NCBI RefSeq assembly: GCF_027596085.1
Contig: NC_072464.1
Coordinates: 19,095,124 to 19,159,123, forward strand
Length of the DNA: 64,000 nucleotides
From: Anoplopoma fimbria
Taxonomy: Eukaryota > Chordata > Actinopteri > Perciformes > Anoplopomatidae
Direction: 5' to 3'
Shown: positions 52,997-64,000 of the stretch, piece by piece
Layout of the letters: the number at the start of each line of letters is the position of its first letter
How positions within the stretch are numbered: the first letter of the stretch is position 1
Translations under genes and position numbers: made by a program
The notes under the pieces: generated by a model
The model's database searches: none
Seen by the model: the letters and a program-made list of their open reading frames with translations, nothing else
Told to the model about the DNA's origin: nothing

Positions 52997-55535
52997 ACAT
53001 TATATACACACAACATATACAACACATAAGCACAAACTTTCCAGCACGCATTACAATTCATTTATCATACTCACTCTGGGAGCGTTTTCAGGGAACACTT
53101 AGCTTGATTGGTTATTCACTAATTAGTAATATCACTAATAGTTCACCCTTTTTATCCACTTTTAAGCAATTATTAGAGTGGGCCTAGAATACTAAATGCT
53201 TGCGACCCATTTATTATAAGCACAGTTATTCAAGGTAGGATTATCCATCATTGAGTTAAAATGGAAATTCTCTCCTCTCTATCCTCCAGTTTTTTGGAGG
53301 GCCGCTAATGCTCACAAGTATCGATTGAGCTGTCCAAGGTCGGCGGACTAATGTATTCATATTTTACACTGCAGTTGTCCTCGGAATAGTTCTCTACATC
53401 TTTGTCATTTAATATGTATATTTTTGATTTCCTCTCAATTAAAGCATCAGGTCCGCTTTTCTTCTTGTGTATATAAATACTTTTATTTATGGGGCTTTTT
53501 GGGGCACTTTACATTTTGGTTTAGTATTATTAATAAGTCCTGAAAGCAATGATTGACTGAGTGCTGATCAACCTTGAAACATATTCACATAGTATATTAC
53601 AATGTTGGTAATATTTGAAAAAAAAAAAATCTAATTGAGCAAATGGATTAGAATAACAGCAAAAATTGTTGTTTTGGCTGCTTGTTGGTACGTGTTTAGA
53701 TAACATAGTATGATTAATTAAGTAAAGAAGTCAAAAAACAAGAACAACACACTTTACTATTCAACACATTTCTGTTTTGCTGTATTATCTTTACTATTAC
53801 AAAGTTAACATGAATAATGAGACACGTTTATTTGTTCACATTCATTAACTTGTTCTAAATTACCCTTTGATAAGTAGCATACATTGCTGGCCTTTTTTTT
53901 TTAATGAATATGTCGCTCTTCCAAAAAGAGAGAGAGCGCGAGAGAGAGAGACTACTTCTATGTGCAGTTATTAAATGAGACATACAATTAAGCACCAAAG
54001 ACTTTCCAATTAATGTACGAGTGGCTATTGTTATGACAAAGAGGTTAGGATAATTAATGTTACCTGTCATCCTCTTGGTAATTAGGCTCACATGACAGCA
54101 TCTGCAGCTAGGCCAGACTAATTGATTTCCAAGCCACCAAACCCCAAACATATGGTTACAGTATCTGCAGTCTGTCATCCGCTGCTGCTTCTCATCTCAC
54201 CTTCATCTAACTCTTCTCACCGGCTCCTGTCTGATTCCCTCCTCTTCACCTCCACAGCTGTTGGTTCTCGACCCAACCGGAATCTCTTCAGCTCTCTGAC
54301 ATTTCCGCTCTCCGTCACTCATCCGTCTCGCTCTCGGCTCCTTCTCTCCTTCCTTCCCTCTTCCGTTCTCTCTGACAGGTGGTGTAGGTCGTATGGCAAA
54401 ACGGTGAGAGGTCAGAGGTGAAAGGTCATGTTAAGAGTCCATTAGTGCCGACTACCAGCATTGAGCCTTATTGACCTGCGTGGGCTTGTCTGCATATGCT
54501 CGCACAAACATGTGCACGCATAAACTTAAGATAACCACATGCACATTTAAACATGCAGACACTTATAAGGTTAGGTATTTTTTGCTAGATATTCTAATAC
54601 GATTATTATGACAAGGTTAATGTATTTATGTGGCACAAATTATGTTTTAGTCAATTTCTAAGTGCTTTACATACATGTAAAATTGTCATTGATATAGAGA
54701 TAAAATAAATTGAAATCAAACTTATAAAGTTAACCAGAGTCAGGGCAGATCTGAGATCAATCACAGTCATAATGTCTGATTTCAGCAACAAAAGTATTTA
54801 ATATTTAGCTCTTTTGTTGACATTTTCATAATTTTTAACTACAGCACACACACTTTCAAAATGTACAATGTATGTAGACTAAAATAAAACATGCATTATT
54901 AACATTATTAATGGCTCAATCTGAATATAAATATTGTTGTCTACCTTATATTTCATTTTTAGCTGCCAAGAGAGGGAGTAGACATAATTAGAAAAATATT
55001 AAATTAGAAGAAAGCATTAAAGGATGTGGTGGACATTGGAGAGGGAGAAATCAACAAATGTGATAAGAATTTGTGTGTGCCGTGCATCAGTAAGATTTCA
55101 ATGAAGCTGTAGTTTTTTGTTAAAATAAGTGTATTTTGGACTGTGTTTGAATTCTAAGCACAAGGTGACACGAGGACGCTGGGTCTCTGTAGACCAATTA
55201 AATCAGTACTTCTCCTTCATCTTGTCTAATAACTGAAAAACATTAGCTAAGTGTCCAAAAGTGTTTTATGCCCAAGTGAAGTGTGATTTGTTGCAGCTCT
55301 GTTGTGTCTTGATTGCACTGAACCAAAAAGACATTCATGAACTCATGTGTTAACTCCGTGGAGTCACAAACATATGCTGCAGTGACGGGTCGCTGCAAAA
55401 TCTCCTGTATGCACTCATTCACACGAGAATGTTCACACTCGACACTCACACACATGTTGAGTTTTAGATGATTCATCACTCCTCTACCGTTGGGCATGTA
55501 ACCTCGTCCCTGTGGAGCTCACCTCTCTGTGTCTC

Positions 55536-55539
<4 letters not shown>

Positions 55540-55627
<88 letters not shown>
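55540..55627. repeat. (CA)n microsatellite, about 43 units
   Basis: A pure CA run about 540 bp before the 56172 exon. Confidence 0.98.
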
Positions 55628-55631
<4 letters not shown>

Positions 55632-56171
55632 TGTCAGTGTATTAAGTAATTATTACAGCTCCCTTGGCTCACATTTACACCCTTCTTTCTCACACCTCTC
55701 TCTCTTTTTTCTCGGTTGCCATGCCAAGTGACATTGTTATTTATTACTGCTTGGCAACACTGTCTCGTTGCCTTCACATATTAATTGCTATTTGTTCATC
55801 ACCCATCCATCAATTCTGCAACTCCCTCCCTCGTCACTTCACTCATCAATTCATTCATTCCCTTTATGCGTTTCCCCTGTCTTTTCAAATTGCAAAGACT
55901 TTCATATTGGGTGCGGTGCATCATAAGCATGAATCAAAACATGGGTTTCTTTAATGTCATTCATTTCCAGTGTTTTGGTTATTTAAGAGGGTTTAATCCT
56001 TCCACATGTCTCTCAGAATTCACTTTATCTCCCATTTTTCTTTTGTCCAGCCGTGAAGTCTTCCACTCGTGGACGGATTGAATGTGCTGATGGAGCTTGT
56101 TTTGCTCTTTTTGTCTTTTGCCGTCTCTCACCGCCTAACAGGAAGATGTTCTGTGTGTTTTGTCTCTGCAG

Positions 56172-56218
56172 GCAGCCGGTCCCGCTGTGCCCCAAGGCAA
56201 ACACTCCTTCAATGGCAG
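56172..56218 (+). CDS. pard3b: pard3b linker exon before PDZ1 (exon 5)
   Basis: A 47-nt exon encoding AAGPAVPQGKHSFNG plus AG of a split codon. The acceptor tttgtctctgcag (ending 56171) and the donor gtcagt (56219) are both strong. Exon 4 ends in phase 0 and the PDZ1 exon at 61982 needs two bases from its partner. This exon supplies exactly that (47 = 15 codons + 2), giving AG|C (Ser) and the reading FNGSLTRTVEI. The peptide itself is not clearly conserved; the NG residues before PDZ1 recall the human linker. A second AG four bases downstream (GCAG) would break the frame if used. Support comes mainly from splice-site quality and phase. Confidence 0.62.
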
Positions 56219-56466
56219 GTCAGTGTGTTTGTAACTCTTGCACTGCAGTCCAACTATTTATGTTGCGTAATTGTCAGGGTAGCTTTTGCACGTGCACGCT
56301 TGTCTGCATTCATGTTTATTGATGTTTGTGTGTGTGTGTGTTTGTGTCCTACTTTCGCCTTCATTAAAACTGTATCCTCATCCAGATCAAGGCCTTTTAC
56401 AGATATAGTTAGTGTATGAGCCCCATCATTAGCCCGCTACAAAAGACTGCAAAAACAGGGTCAGGG

Positions 56467-56467
<1 letters not shown>

Positions 56468-56549
<82 letters not shown>
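56468..56549. repeat. (CA)n microsatellite, about 41 units
   Basis: A CA run followed by degenerate aaacacaaatatacatt. A complementary GT run lies at 56755-56794. Confidence 0.98.
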
Positions 56550-56555
<6 letters not shown>

Positions 56556-56754
56556 AATATACATTCATTCACACAAAGCACCATACTCACATGGCCTGAA
56601 AAATAAACAGCTACAAACACACTTGCAACTGTTTTTTTTGGTTTAAAGGCGGACGCGACTGAACTCAGAACACACATGCATACACTAATGAGGGCTGCTT
56701 AATGAAGTGGTACGGGTGCAGAATGCCCTATGTCTCCTTTGGGCCTTGTAAGCA

Positions 56755-56794
56755 TGTGTGTGTGTGTGTATGTGTGTGTGTGTGTGTGTGTGTA
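56755..56794. repeat. (GT)n microsatellite
   Basis: A GT run of about 19 units with one TA interruption. Confidence 0.96.
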
Positions 56795-57855
56795 TTTTGC
56801 CAGTGTGGTGCGAGCAGGCTCACACAGTGTTACAGAGTGAGGAGGGATAGTTACCGTACATGAAACAAACATGGAGGACAATATACTGCGCTCCTATGAA
56901 TCTGTTTACAAAGAAGGCTTTACTGAAGGTGTATTGATGTGTATTACAAAACCGTTAATATTCCTTTTCAATGTTAGCGTAGTTTTAGCTTAGCATAAGA
57001 CACCGCCTCAAATCTAATGGCGTACAACATGATACACTCTTTTACTGAATAGTGACGTATAACTATTGTGTAATGTTTGTCTTAAGCTAAATATTAAGGC
57101 CTGTTATTATATTTTATTTCAAAAGTCAACATTTTTTATTCAGTCTTTGCCTGAGAATATAAAAAACTGAGGCATATTTTTAAAACTAACTAAGACTACT
57201 TTATTCATCCCCTTGGAATTCCATTTTTCATTTTGTTTCTTTACAAACATGAAGTGTGGAAGTAAACACATCTAACATGTTCACCGCAATCACCCATCGC
57301 ATGTTTACAGCACTAACTTAACTATAGTGGTTGAGTGAGGAAGTAGCCTTGCAGTATATAAGGGATTCTGTGTGGCCCTGGCAAAAATGAAAATAACCAT
57401 TTGGTTATAGTTACTCGAAGGTCCCTCTGGGACCGAAAAAACCAACAGAGTTGTCCTCTAATAAACATACAAACCTTATCTGTCCACACAACCCAACCAA
57501 GGCCAATCTTTGCAATAGCATGACTAATACAAAACCAAGGCTGAGAGCGGGTCAGCTGTAAATCTAAGAAAATTGCCGTTACGTCATCGAACAACTAGCC
57601 GCTCTGTCCGACAACATTGACCTCCCTTAATGGAAGGTGTGTTACACTTTATTTTTTTTCAACAGGTCAATATCCACAGTTAACTCATAAATACTACAAC
57701 AAAATAATATGTAGTTAACCTGTAGAGCAGACATGTAGGGAGAGAGACTTATGAGAGAGCTGTGTGCAGAGAATAATGTCTGACCTCAGCCGGAGCTGTT
57801 TGAGCCTCTCTCCATGGCAACCAGCTGCTACCACAGAGCACAGACAGAGATTAGA

Positions 57856-57955
<100 letters not shown>

Positions 57956-58449
57956 ACTCCTATAACCTGATATTCATCATACACTACATACATGTGATTT
58001 CCATATAAGGTGGGCAATAACAGAATTTGTCTCATCGTTATGTCATGATAAAATTCTGACGTTGAGTTAGCATAACACACAAACCTGTCACCAGGCTTCA
58101 TGATGAGAATCACATTTTTATTAAAATAACTAAATATGAACATCTGAATAGAAGTGAGTCATATGGTACTAGACCGTTCAATGCCGTGGATATAAAGGTC
58201 ATTACTTAAGACGCACACATTTACTTCATTTTCTCAAGATTTCTTTTTTTTGTTTTGCACATGTCATCTCATGTTCACGCACTCTCGCGCGCAAACCATC
58301 TCAGCTGTGAGTAATGTAAAAGTGATGTAATGGTTTTTTGTAGTCGCTGGGAAACGATCCTTGAAATTGCAAAAAAAAGTCCAAAATGAGTAGAGGAATG
58401 CTGCCATAAATATTGGAACGGCCAAACATACATTGAATGAATGAATACG

Positions 58450-58466
58450 TGTGTGTGTGTGTGTCT

Positions 58467-58516
<50 letters not shown>
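58450..58516. repeat. (GT)n microsatellite with TCTG interruptions
   Basis: A GT run with two TCTG steps. It is complementary to the CA array 500 bp upstream. Confidence 0.97.
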
Positions 58517-58517
<1 letters not shown>

Positions 58518-59108
58518 TTTCTGCTCACACTGTGGTCTTCCCTGCATGTGTGTGTGTGTGAGTGCACGCGCCCGTGAGTCGTGAAGCTACACCTATAAAA
58601 ACAGTAATGGCTCGTCGTAATTTTAACCACACAGCACGGTCACTGGGAAACTCATTACCTGTGAATCAAAGTGTGCTTTTTATTCAGGGAAACAGATTTA
58701 CTGTAAATTGGTTTATTGAAATAGCATCGCCGTCGTGCTATATCTCTTTGTGAAATAAGGCTCTGTATTGAAGGTGGGTTTTTTTTAGAAGCTAGGAGGG
58801 GAAAAGGTAAATAGGTTTCACTGGAACGGGATGTTATCGGGAATTTCCAGGGTTAACAGATAATATTAATAATTCACTTAAGATACTCTTTATACTTAAT
58901 AGTACTATAGTAGATCTACACATGGTTATTATTTGTTAATTACTTTGTACTCATTGATTCATTCATCAACTACTCATTTAAAATTTGCCTATATTAACCT
59001 TTAGCAGTGTTGTACCTTTTTTTTGTTGCTGTTTTGCATTCCCTTTACTCCCTACCATCTTTGTCACTATGCACTTTGAAGACCAGCTTAGAGAGAAAAG
59101 GCGAGAGG

Positions 59109-59404
59109 GAGAGAGAGAGAGAGAGAGAAAGGGAGATGGCAAATAAGAAGAAGGTTGAGAGGGTGAAATGCAGTGAGAGGAAGAGAGTGGTTTGGTAATG
59201 CACATCCTCCTTTTTTTTTGTTATTTCTGCTCTTTCATAGCGAGGATCAGTGAAGTGGCAGGTGGATAAAGAGAACACCTGCTCTCTTCATCTCTCTGCT
59301 TCTCTCCCTCGTTTGGTTCTTTTTCTCCCTCTCTTGTTCTCTCTCTCTCTCTCTCTCTTTTTTTCTCAAGTCTCACCCATTTTATCTCTCTCTCTCTCTC
59401 TCTC
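59109..59404. repeat. (GA)n and (CT)n runs in opposite sense
   Basis: GA at 59109-59129 and two CT runs at 59336-59360 and 59387-59404 lie in one 300-bp stretch and are mutually complementary. The Arg-Glu and Ser-Leu frames here follow composition. Confidence 0.93.
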
Positions 59405-59507
59405 TTTTCACCCCCCACCTAATTTTTTTGTGCAGCGCCGCGGCATGTCATACATCTCAAACAAAAAATAAAAAAGGAAACGCAAATGGATCTCAAGTGC
59501 CTGTGCG

Positions 59508-59607
<100 letters not shown>

Positions 59608-59887
59608 CTAGTGGGAGTGTTAGAGATCAGAGGAACAACAACAGGAAAGGATAGAGGGAGGGCTGTATGTTGTTTTTTTTCCTCTCATATTAATGCTATT
59701 CATTAGCCTTGTCTCATTAATTCACTGCCTCCTCCTCCTCCCTTCGTTTCAACATCTCTTTCTTCCAGACCTCCCTCCCTTCTTACCTTCTCTTCCCATT
59801 TTTCTCCCTCACTGTTCCGTTCTTCAGTCTTCTCTTTCTACCCGTTCCTATTTACCCCATATGATTTTTTAGCTGCGCTTTAGCACC

Positions 59888-60335
59888 ACTTTTGTCCAGA
59901 GTGAAATATCACATTACCTATAGGATGGATGAACATAACATTCTACATTTTATATCCAAAAAACATAAATCCTAGGGACTTTGGTGATCCTCTGACTTTT
60001 GATCTTGTGCCAGTAGCAAGTCTTATATTTCAGTTGCCCAGTGAATTATTTCAGCCTCTACTCAATGCAATGACACCACCTTTGGTACAGACATTCATGG
60101 TTAGCATCCTAATGACATAGATATTCCCCTGACTTTGCTTCTTGCATCACCATCACATCCACATTTTAAATTACAAACGAAAAAAACATATGAGATAAGC
60201 TGTACATATGTGCTGCTAAGTAGCGTATGTTAGCATTCCAACACACTCAACTAAGATGCACAGATGAACGTGATAAACATTCAGTATGTGGCCTTATCTG
60301 AGCATTTAGCTTAAAGCACCGGGCAGCCTCAGAGC
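59888..60335. mobile_element. old, widespread teleost dispersed repeat
   Basis: The stretches gtccagagtgaaatatc, gggactttggtgatcctctg, tttggtacagacattcatgg, gtagcgtatgttagcattcc and gagcatttagcttaaagcac follow, in order, a repeat I recall as abundant in spiny-rayed fish. It has no coding content. The family name is not assigned and the copy is clearly diverged. Confidence 0.55.
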
Positions 60336-60828
60336 GAATCTTTGGAATCTTATGCTGTGTCACAAATCCACACTACACACTACCAGTGTACAGTGTGCTC
60401 TATACAAACACATACTGTTCATTATAAGGAAATCATACAACACTTCCGCCATTGCACGTAAGTCAAGCCGCAGGTTAAACAAAACAAGAAAATGTAATAT
60501 CTTTTTCACCACCGATCATAAATCAAAGTTTCACTTTTGCAGCGTGAACACTCTATAAACTCAAAACATGTTTAGAATAAGTATGCAGTATAGGACTGGG
60601 ACAACACTTAAGTCTTACAGCTCTTTAGTTATTCCCTCAACTACATCCTCTTGACTTTTTCCACTGCCACTATTCTTTCATCCCGTTCTCTCTTTTCTTC
60701 TCCCTCCATCCTTGCCTTTCCCTCTCCGTCATCCATCTTTCCTCTCACTGCCCTGGCCTTCCGCTCTTCTGCAGTCCCTTGTTTCCTTTTGTCTGGATTA
60801 ACTCAAATCTGCTGAGTGACGATCAGGC

Positions 60829-60833
<5 letters not shown>

Positions 60834-60865
<32 letters not shown>

Positions 60866-60993
60866 TTGTTTTTGCACTTGCCATCTCTCCCCTGTTGCCA
60901 CCCACCACCATCAACCACCCTCTCTCTGGAGTTCAACAGCAGCTGTACGACTATCAGTTCGTGGAAGTTAAGGGATGGATGGATGCTGTAGAC

Positions 60994-61025
<32 letters not shown>
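60834..61025. repeat. two (GA)n microsatellites
   Basis: GA runs at 60834-60862 and 60998-61025 in the same orientation, 135 bp apart. Confidence 0.95.
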
Positions 61026-61029
<4 letters not shown>

Positions 61030-61822
61030 ACTAAGAGTACAAAACTAAGTTCAGACAAACTCACTGAGAAAGAAAACCTCACACAGGGAGCATGGAGAAG
61101 GTCAGGGGAGGATTAATGGCTGTGCTCTGATAGATAAACTAATCAAACAAACAAAGACTTCAACACGCACACACATTAAAACACAGACGGAATGTAAAGC
61201 AGACACACTTGAATAATCCTAACGAGACACAGACAGAGAGATTGAAAGAGAGGAAGAAACCCACAGAGATGAGTGGCTCCGAAACAAAGTCCTGACAAAC
61301 ACAAACACTCACAGAGCAGTCTGCAGTTTTATTGACTTTGAATAGGGCGTCGGCATCCGTTTCTCTGAGGGCCGGGTTCGCACACACGGCTTAAGTCCTT
61401 GACATAAAAAAAAGAAGATTTTTTTTTTTTATGCACAATGAGCACATCCGTGGAAAGTGATGTGTCAATCAAGGATAGCACTTTTTCAACTTTTCCTCAG
61501 GAGACGCACATTTTCAAGAGTGTTTTAATCTGGTGTCTGTATGTGTTTGTGTTTGAGTGCTTATCATCTCTGTGTTACATCCCCACATTGTGTTTTATAG
61601 TTTGTACATACGTATATATGAGAAAGGGCTGATCGGATGATTTCACGCTTGCAGTGTGTGTTTTCTAGTTAATGTGTGTCACAGACTCGGCCCTGGCTGG
61701 TTAATCATTATGTGGAGAGCAGAAGTCAAAGCTTCCCTTTATTTTACTGTGCCGAAACGTGCACCTGTGTTGTATTTTAGTATACTAATATTACATCCCT
61801 TGTTTTTTCTCCCACTGATTGA

Positions 61823-61958
<136 letters not shown>

Positions 61959-61981
61959 GGTTCAACTGTATGTGCGAGTAG

Positions 61982-62065
61982 CCTGACTAGAACAGTGGAG
62001 ATCCTGGGAGAGGACAGTCCCCTGGGAATTCATGTGGTTCCTTACAGCTCATCGCTCAGTGGACG
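61982..62065 (+). CDS. pard3b: pard3b PDZ1 exon, first half (exon 6)
   Basis: Completes a Ser codon, then reads LTRTVEILGEDSPLGIHVVP and YSSSLSG plus CG of a split Arg codon. PLGI is the carboxylate-binding loop (GLGF equivalent) of PDZ1, and RTVEI is its first strand; both match PARD3B. In par-3 proteins PDZ1 binds PAR-6 and other C-terminal or internal ligands. The donor is gtaagt at 62066, leaving phase 2. The acceptor is unusual: it lies after a long GT repeat (61825-61958) with almost no pyrimidine tract, and reads gcgagtag, giving a GAG/TAG tandem choice. The start given uses the second AG (61980-61981). Confidence 0.88.
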
Positions 62066-62270
62066 GTAAGTTGTGTTGCACGCATGCTACCACACACTGT
62101 ACACAAAATGAATACACCCAAAAGAGACACCAATCTAGATAAGCCCTAACTCTGCCCTTTAACCTCAAAAAGTATTGTCTGTTTACCAGCTATGGCTGGT
62201 ATTCTCGTAATCTTACTCTGCATTTGTAAGGAGTTCTTGACCAAGGTGGTACAGTGCACCACACATTACA

Positions 62271-62348
<78 letters not shown>

Positions 62349-62854
62349 GGAAAAACAAGAATAATTTCACAGCTATGCAGGGCTTTTCTTTGGGTGTGAC
62401 AGTCAGACAGTGGAAGGGGATTTCCTAAAGGAAAGCAGGATGAGCTTTAATGGCCGTTCTCATGGCTCACCTGACCCTGCGAATCTCCTCCTTAAATTCC
62501 TCTCTCTCTCTCTCACTGTGTTCTCTTTGCCCTCTCTTTCTTTTCTTTCCTGCCCACTCCTCCCCTTTTCCCGAAACACCTCATCCATCTAGCCCCCACC
62601 ATTTACCATCATCCCTTTCACCTCTTAACCTAGTTTCAATCCTCTTGCAGCTGAGGTTTTTTGAGTGTCAGTGTCATCACCTCAGCTTTGTTAAGGTGCC
62701 TTTTGGTGAGGCAACAGTTGATGTTAAGAACAAAGGGGTTCTATAATATTCTGTCAGTCTACGCTAGCATTTAACTGGCTGCCTGTTCATTTGAACCTGT
62801 CCCTTCATCATGTGTTTAATCTACACTTCTTAACCTCCTTTCCTCTCCTGTCAG
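62066..62854 (+). other. pard3b intron 6
   Basis: A short intron (0.8 kb) splitting PDZ1. It contains one CA array and a pyrimidine-rich stretch at 62490-62560, and ends with a clear tcctctcctgtcag acceptor. Confidence 0.85.
62272..62346. repeat. (CA)n microsatellite, about 37 units
   Basis: A CA run 300 bp downstream of, and complementary to, the 61825 GT array; exon 6 lies between the two. Confidence 0.98.
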
Positions 62855-62980
62855 GTCTCTTGGTCTGTACATCCGCGGTGTGGAGGAGGACAGTCGCTCA
62901 CGTAAGGAGGGCTTGTTTCAAGAGGACGAGTGCATCGTCATGATCAACAACACCGACCTCATGGACAAGACCTTCAGCCA
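62855..62980 (+). CDS. pard3b: pard3b PDZ1 exon, second half (exon 7)
   Basis: Completes Arg (CG|G), then encodes SLGLYIRGVEEDSRSRKEGL, FQEDECIVMINNTDLMDKTF, S and CA of a split codon (Gln if the next exon begins with G or A). This is the PDZ1 middle: the LGLYIRG strand, the basic/acidic loop, and the EGLF..DECIVMIN helix and strand shared with PARD3B (human EGLFHENECIVKIN as recalled). The acceptor cctctcctgtcag ends at 62854 and the donor gtgagt is at 62981. It is 126 nt and leaves phase 2. The end of PDZ1 must be encoded beyond the window. Confidence 0.92.
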
Positions 62981-63247
62981 GTGAGTGCAACGCTGTTTGT
63001 GTGGGTTTGGTCTAAGGGGTGAGTTTGAGGTGAGTTTGATAGCTGCAAAAACAAATCCCAAGAGTGTGAGAGAACAAACCCAATGTCTCTAATATTTCTA
63101 TAACAACATAGTGCTGGAATTCTCACATTTTCTGATTTTCTGATACAATAATATAAAAAGAAATACATGCTTGTGTAATCAGGAACAGTTCATTTTTGAT
63201 CATTACAATATACAGTTAATTACAATACAACATTAATGTAATGTATA

Positions 63248-63453
63248 CAGTACCAGTCAAAAGTTTGGACACACTTTCTCATTCAATGGTTTTTCTTTAT
63301 TTTTATTTTTATTTTTTTCTAGACATCCAAACTACACATATGGAATTATGTGGTAAACAAACAAATGCTCAACAAAACCAGAATATGTTTTATATTTTAG
63401 ATTCTTCAAAGTAGTTGAATGAGAAGGTGTGTCCAAACTTTTCACTGGTACTG
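63248..63453. mobile_element. Tc1/mariner-like miniature element, copy 3 (inverted)
   Basis: Both terminal repeats (cagtaccagtcaaaagtttg and caaacttttcactggtactg) and the flanking TA (63246-63247, 63454-63455) are intact. Its interior reads aatggtttttctttattttt first and ctactttgaa (complement) last, so it lies opposite to copies 1 and 2. It is 206 bp with no coding sequence. Confidence 0.88.
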
Positions 63454-63636
63454 TATGTTCAATAACTTGACTGAAACCAAAAAAAATACTTCAGTTGTGT
63501 CTAGACATTCACTAAATTTTGCTTTTATTTGCCCTCAATTTGACATATTTGTCTCTAAGGTTTCTGTCTCCACCCAAATTCAATACAATTGAATGGGAAC
63601 CAAAATTGCCTGCATTGCTAACCGTGAGAAGAAATT

Positions 63637-63641
<5 letters not shown>

Positions 63642-63729
<88 letters not shown>
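63642..63729. repeat. (CA)n microsatellite, about 43 units
   Basis: A pure CA run in intron 7. Confidence 0.98.
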
Positions 63730-63731
<2 letters not shown>

Positions 63732-64000
63732 ATGTAGACATGCTGAGCCAATAACTGGAACGGACCCACTACCCGCATTTATCTACAGTTGTCTGCGACC
63801 CCACAACTGATTAAACGCGCTGGCTTCTACAAAGTCTCTCCCTATAGAGTGCTTTAATTGATTCCCCCTGGTCAAGCTGGGTCTTTTGTTCCTGAATAAA
63901 AAATCCAGCTGTAGAAAAGTCTCTTTTCACCAGCAGGGGGCTCATTTTCTCGGTGTCAGAGATGGCGATAGATTCCGCGCCATCGATGCACGGCATTCAC

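Larger units (their letters stand above)
62981..64000 (+). other. start of pard3b intron 7
   Basis: Begins with the gtgagt donor. It holds a complete Tc1-like miniature element and a CA array. The next pard3b exon is outside the window. Confidence 0.8.

Noticed and set aside
54257..54295. Possible exon after ctccacag encoding LLVLDPTGISS
   Set aside because: Vaguely like the human linker LKLVVPDST, but it hits a stop after 13 codons with no donor before it.
54372..54403. Acceptor ctgacag and donor gtgaga around a short segment
   Set aside because: An in-frame stop (TAG) appears at once in the phase needed, and the length does not fit.

Overview
The window is vertebrate, almost certainly ray-finned (teleost) fish, DNA. 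It is AT-rich, mostly intronic, very dense in (CA)n/(GT)n microsatellites, and carries decayed copies of Tc1-like, hAT-like and LINE-tail repeats typical of teleosts. There is no bacterial, plasmid or viral gene organisation. Nearly all long open frames are microsatellite translations or chance frames.

One gene is supported: the 5' part of a plus-strand par-3 family cell-polarity scaffold, best matched to PARD3B (Par3L). Its coding exons are: exon 1, 3726-3842, the start codon and first half of the N-terminal oligomerisation domain; exon 2, 14399-14500, the second half of that domain; exon 3, 41702-41855; exon 4, 47849-47943; a possible 36-nt microexon, 51838-51873; a linker exon, 56172-56218; and two PDZ1 exons, 61982-62065 and 62855-62980. 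Splice phases agree across the whole chain (0, 0, 1, 0, [0], 2, 2, 2), and the last exon runs off the window in phase 2. Here 'Exon N' numbering leaves out the microexon.

Layout: 1-3725 is 5' flank and probable 5' UTR/promoter. It contains a self-repetitive mosaic (about 1620-2890) interrupted by a Tc1-like miniature element. Introns 1 (10.6 kb) and 2 (27.2 kb) hold most of the microsatellites. The introns also contain a LINE-like tail just after exon 1, an 18-bp-arm palindrome with AP-1 sites at 14826-14866, hAT-like fragments split by another miniature element near 16.5 kb, a cluster of GGGGTTAAT boxes near 28.2-29.0 kb, a polypurine block near 34.3-34.6 kb, and widespread teleost repeats at 38.3 and 59.9 kb. 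Intron 7, cut by the window end, has a third miniature element in opposite orientation.

No new biological system is evident. The most interesting signals concern splicing: UG repeats sit against the 3' splice sites of exons 3 and 6, one with a (TG)n-then-T-tract layout like CFTR exon 9. There are also tandem acceptors and long, oppositely oriented GT/CA tracts that could pair in the pre-mRNA. All homology calls come from reading the sequence and recalled family knowledge; no search was run.
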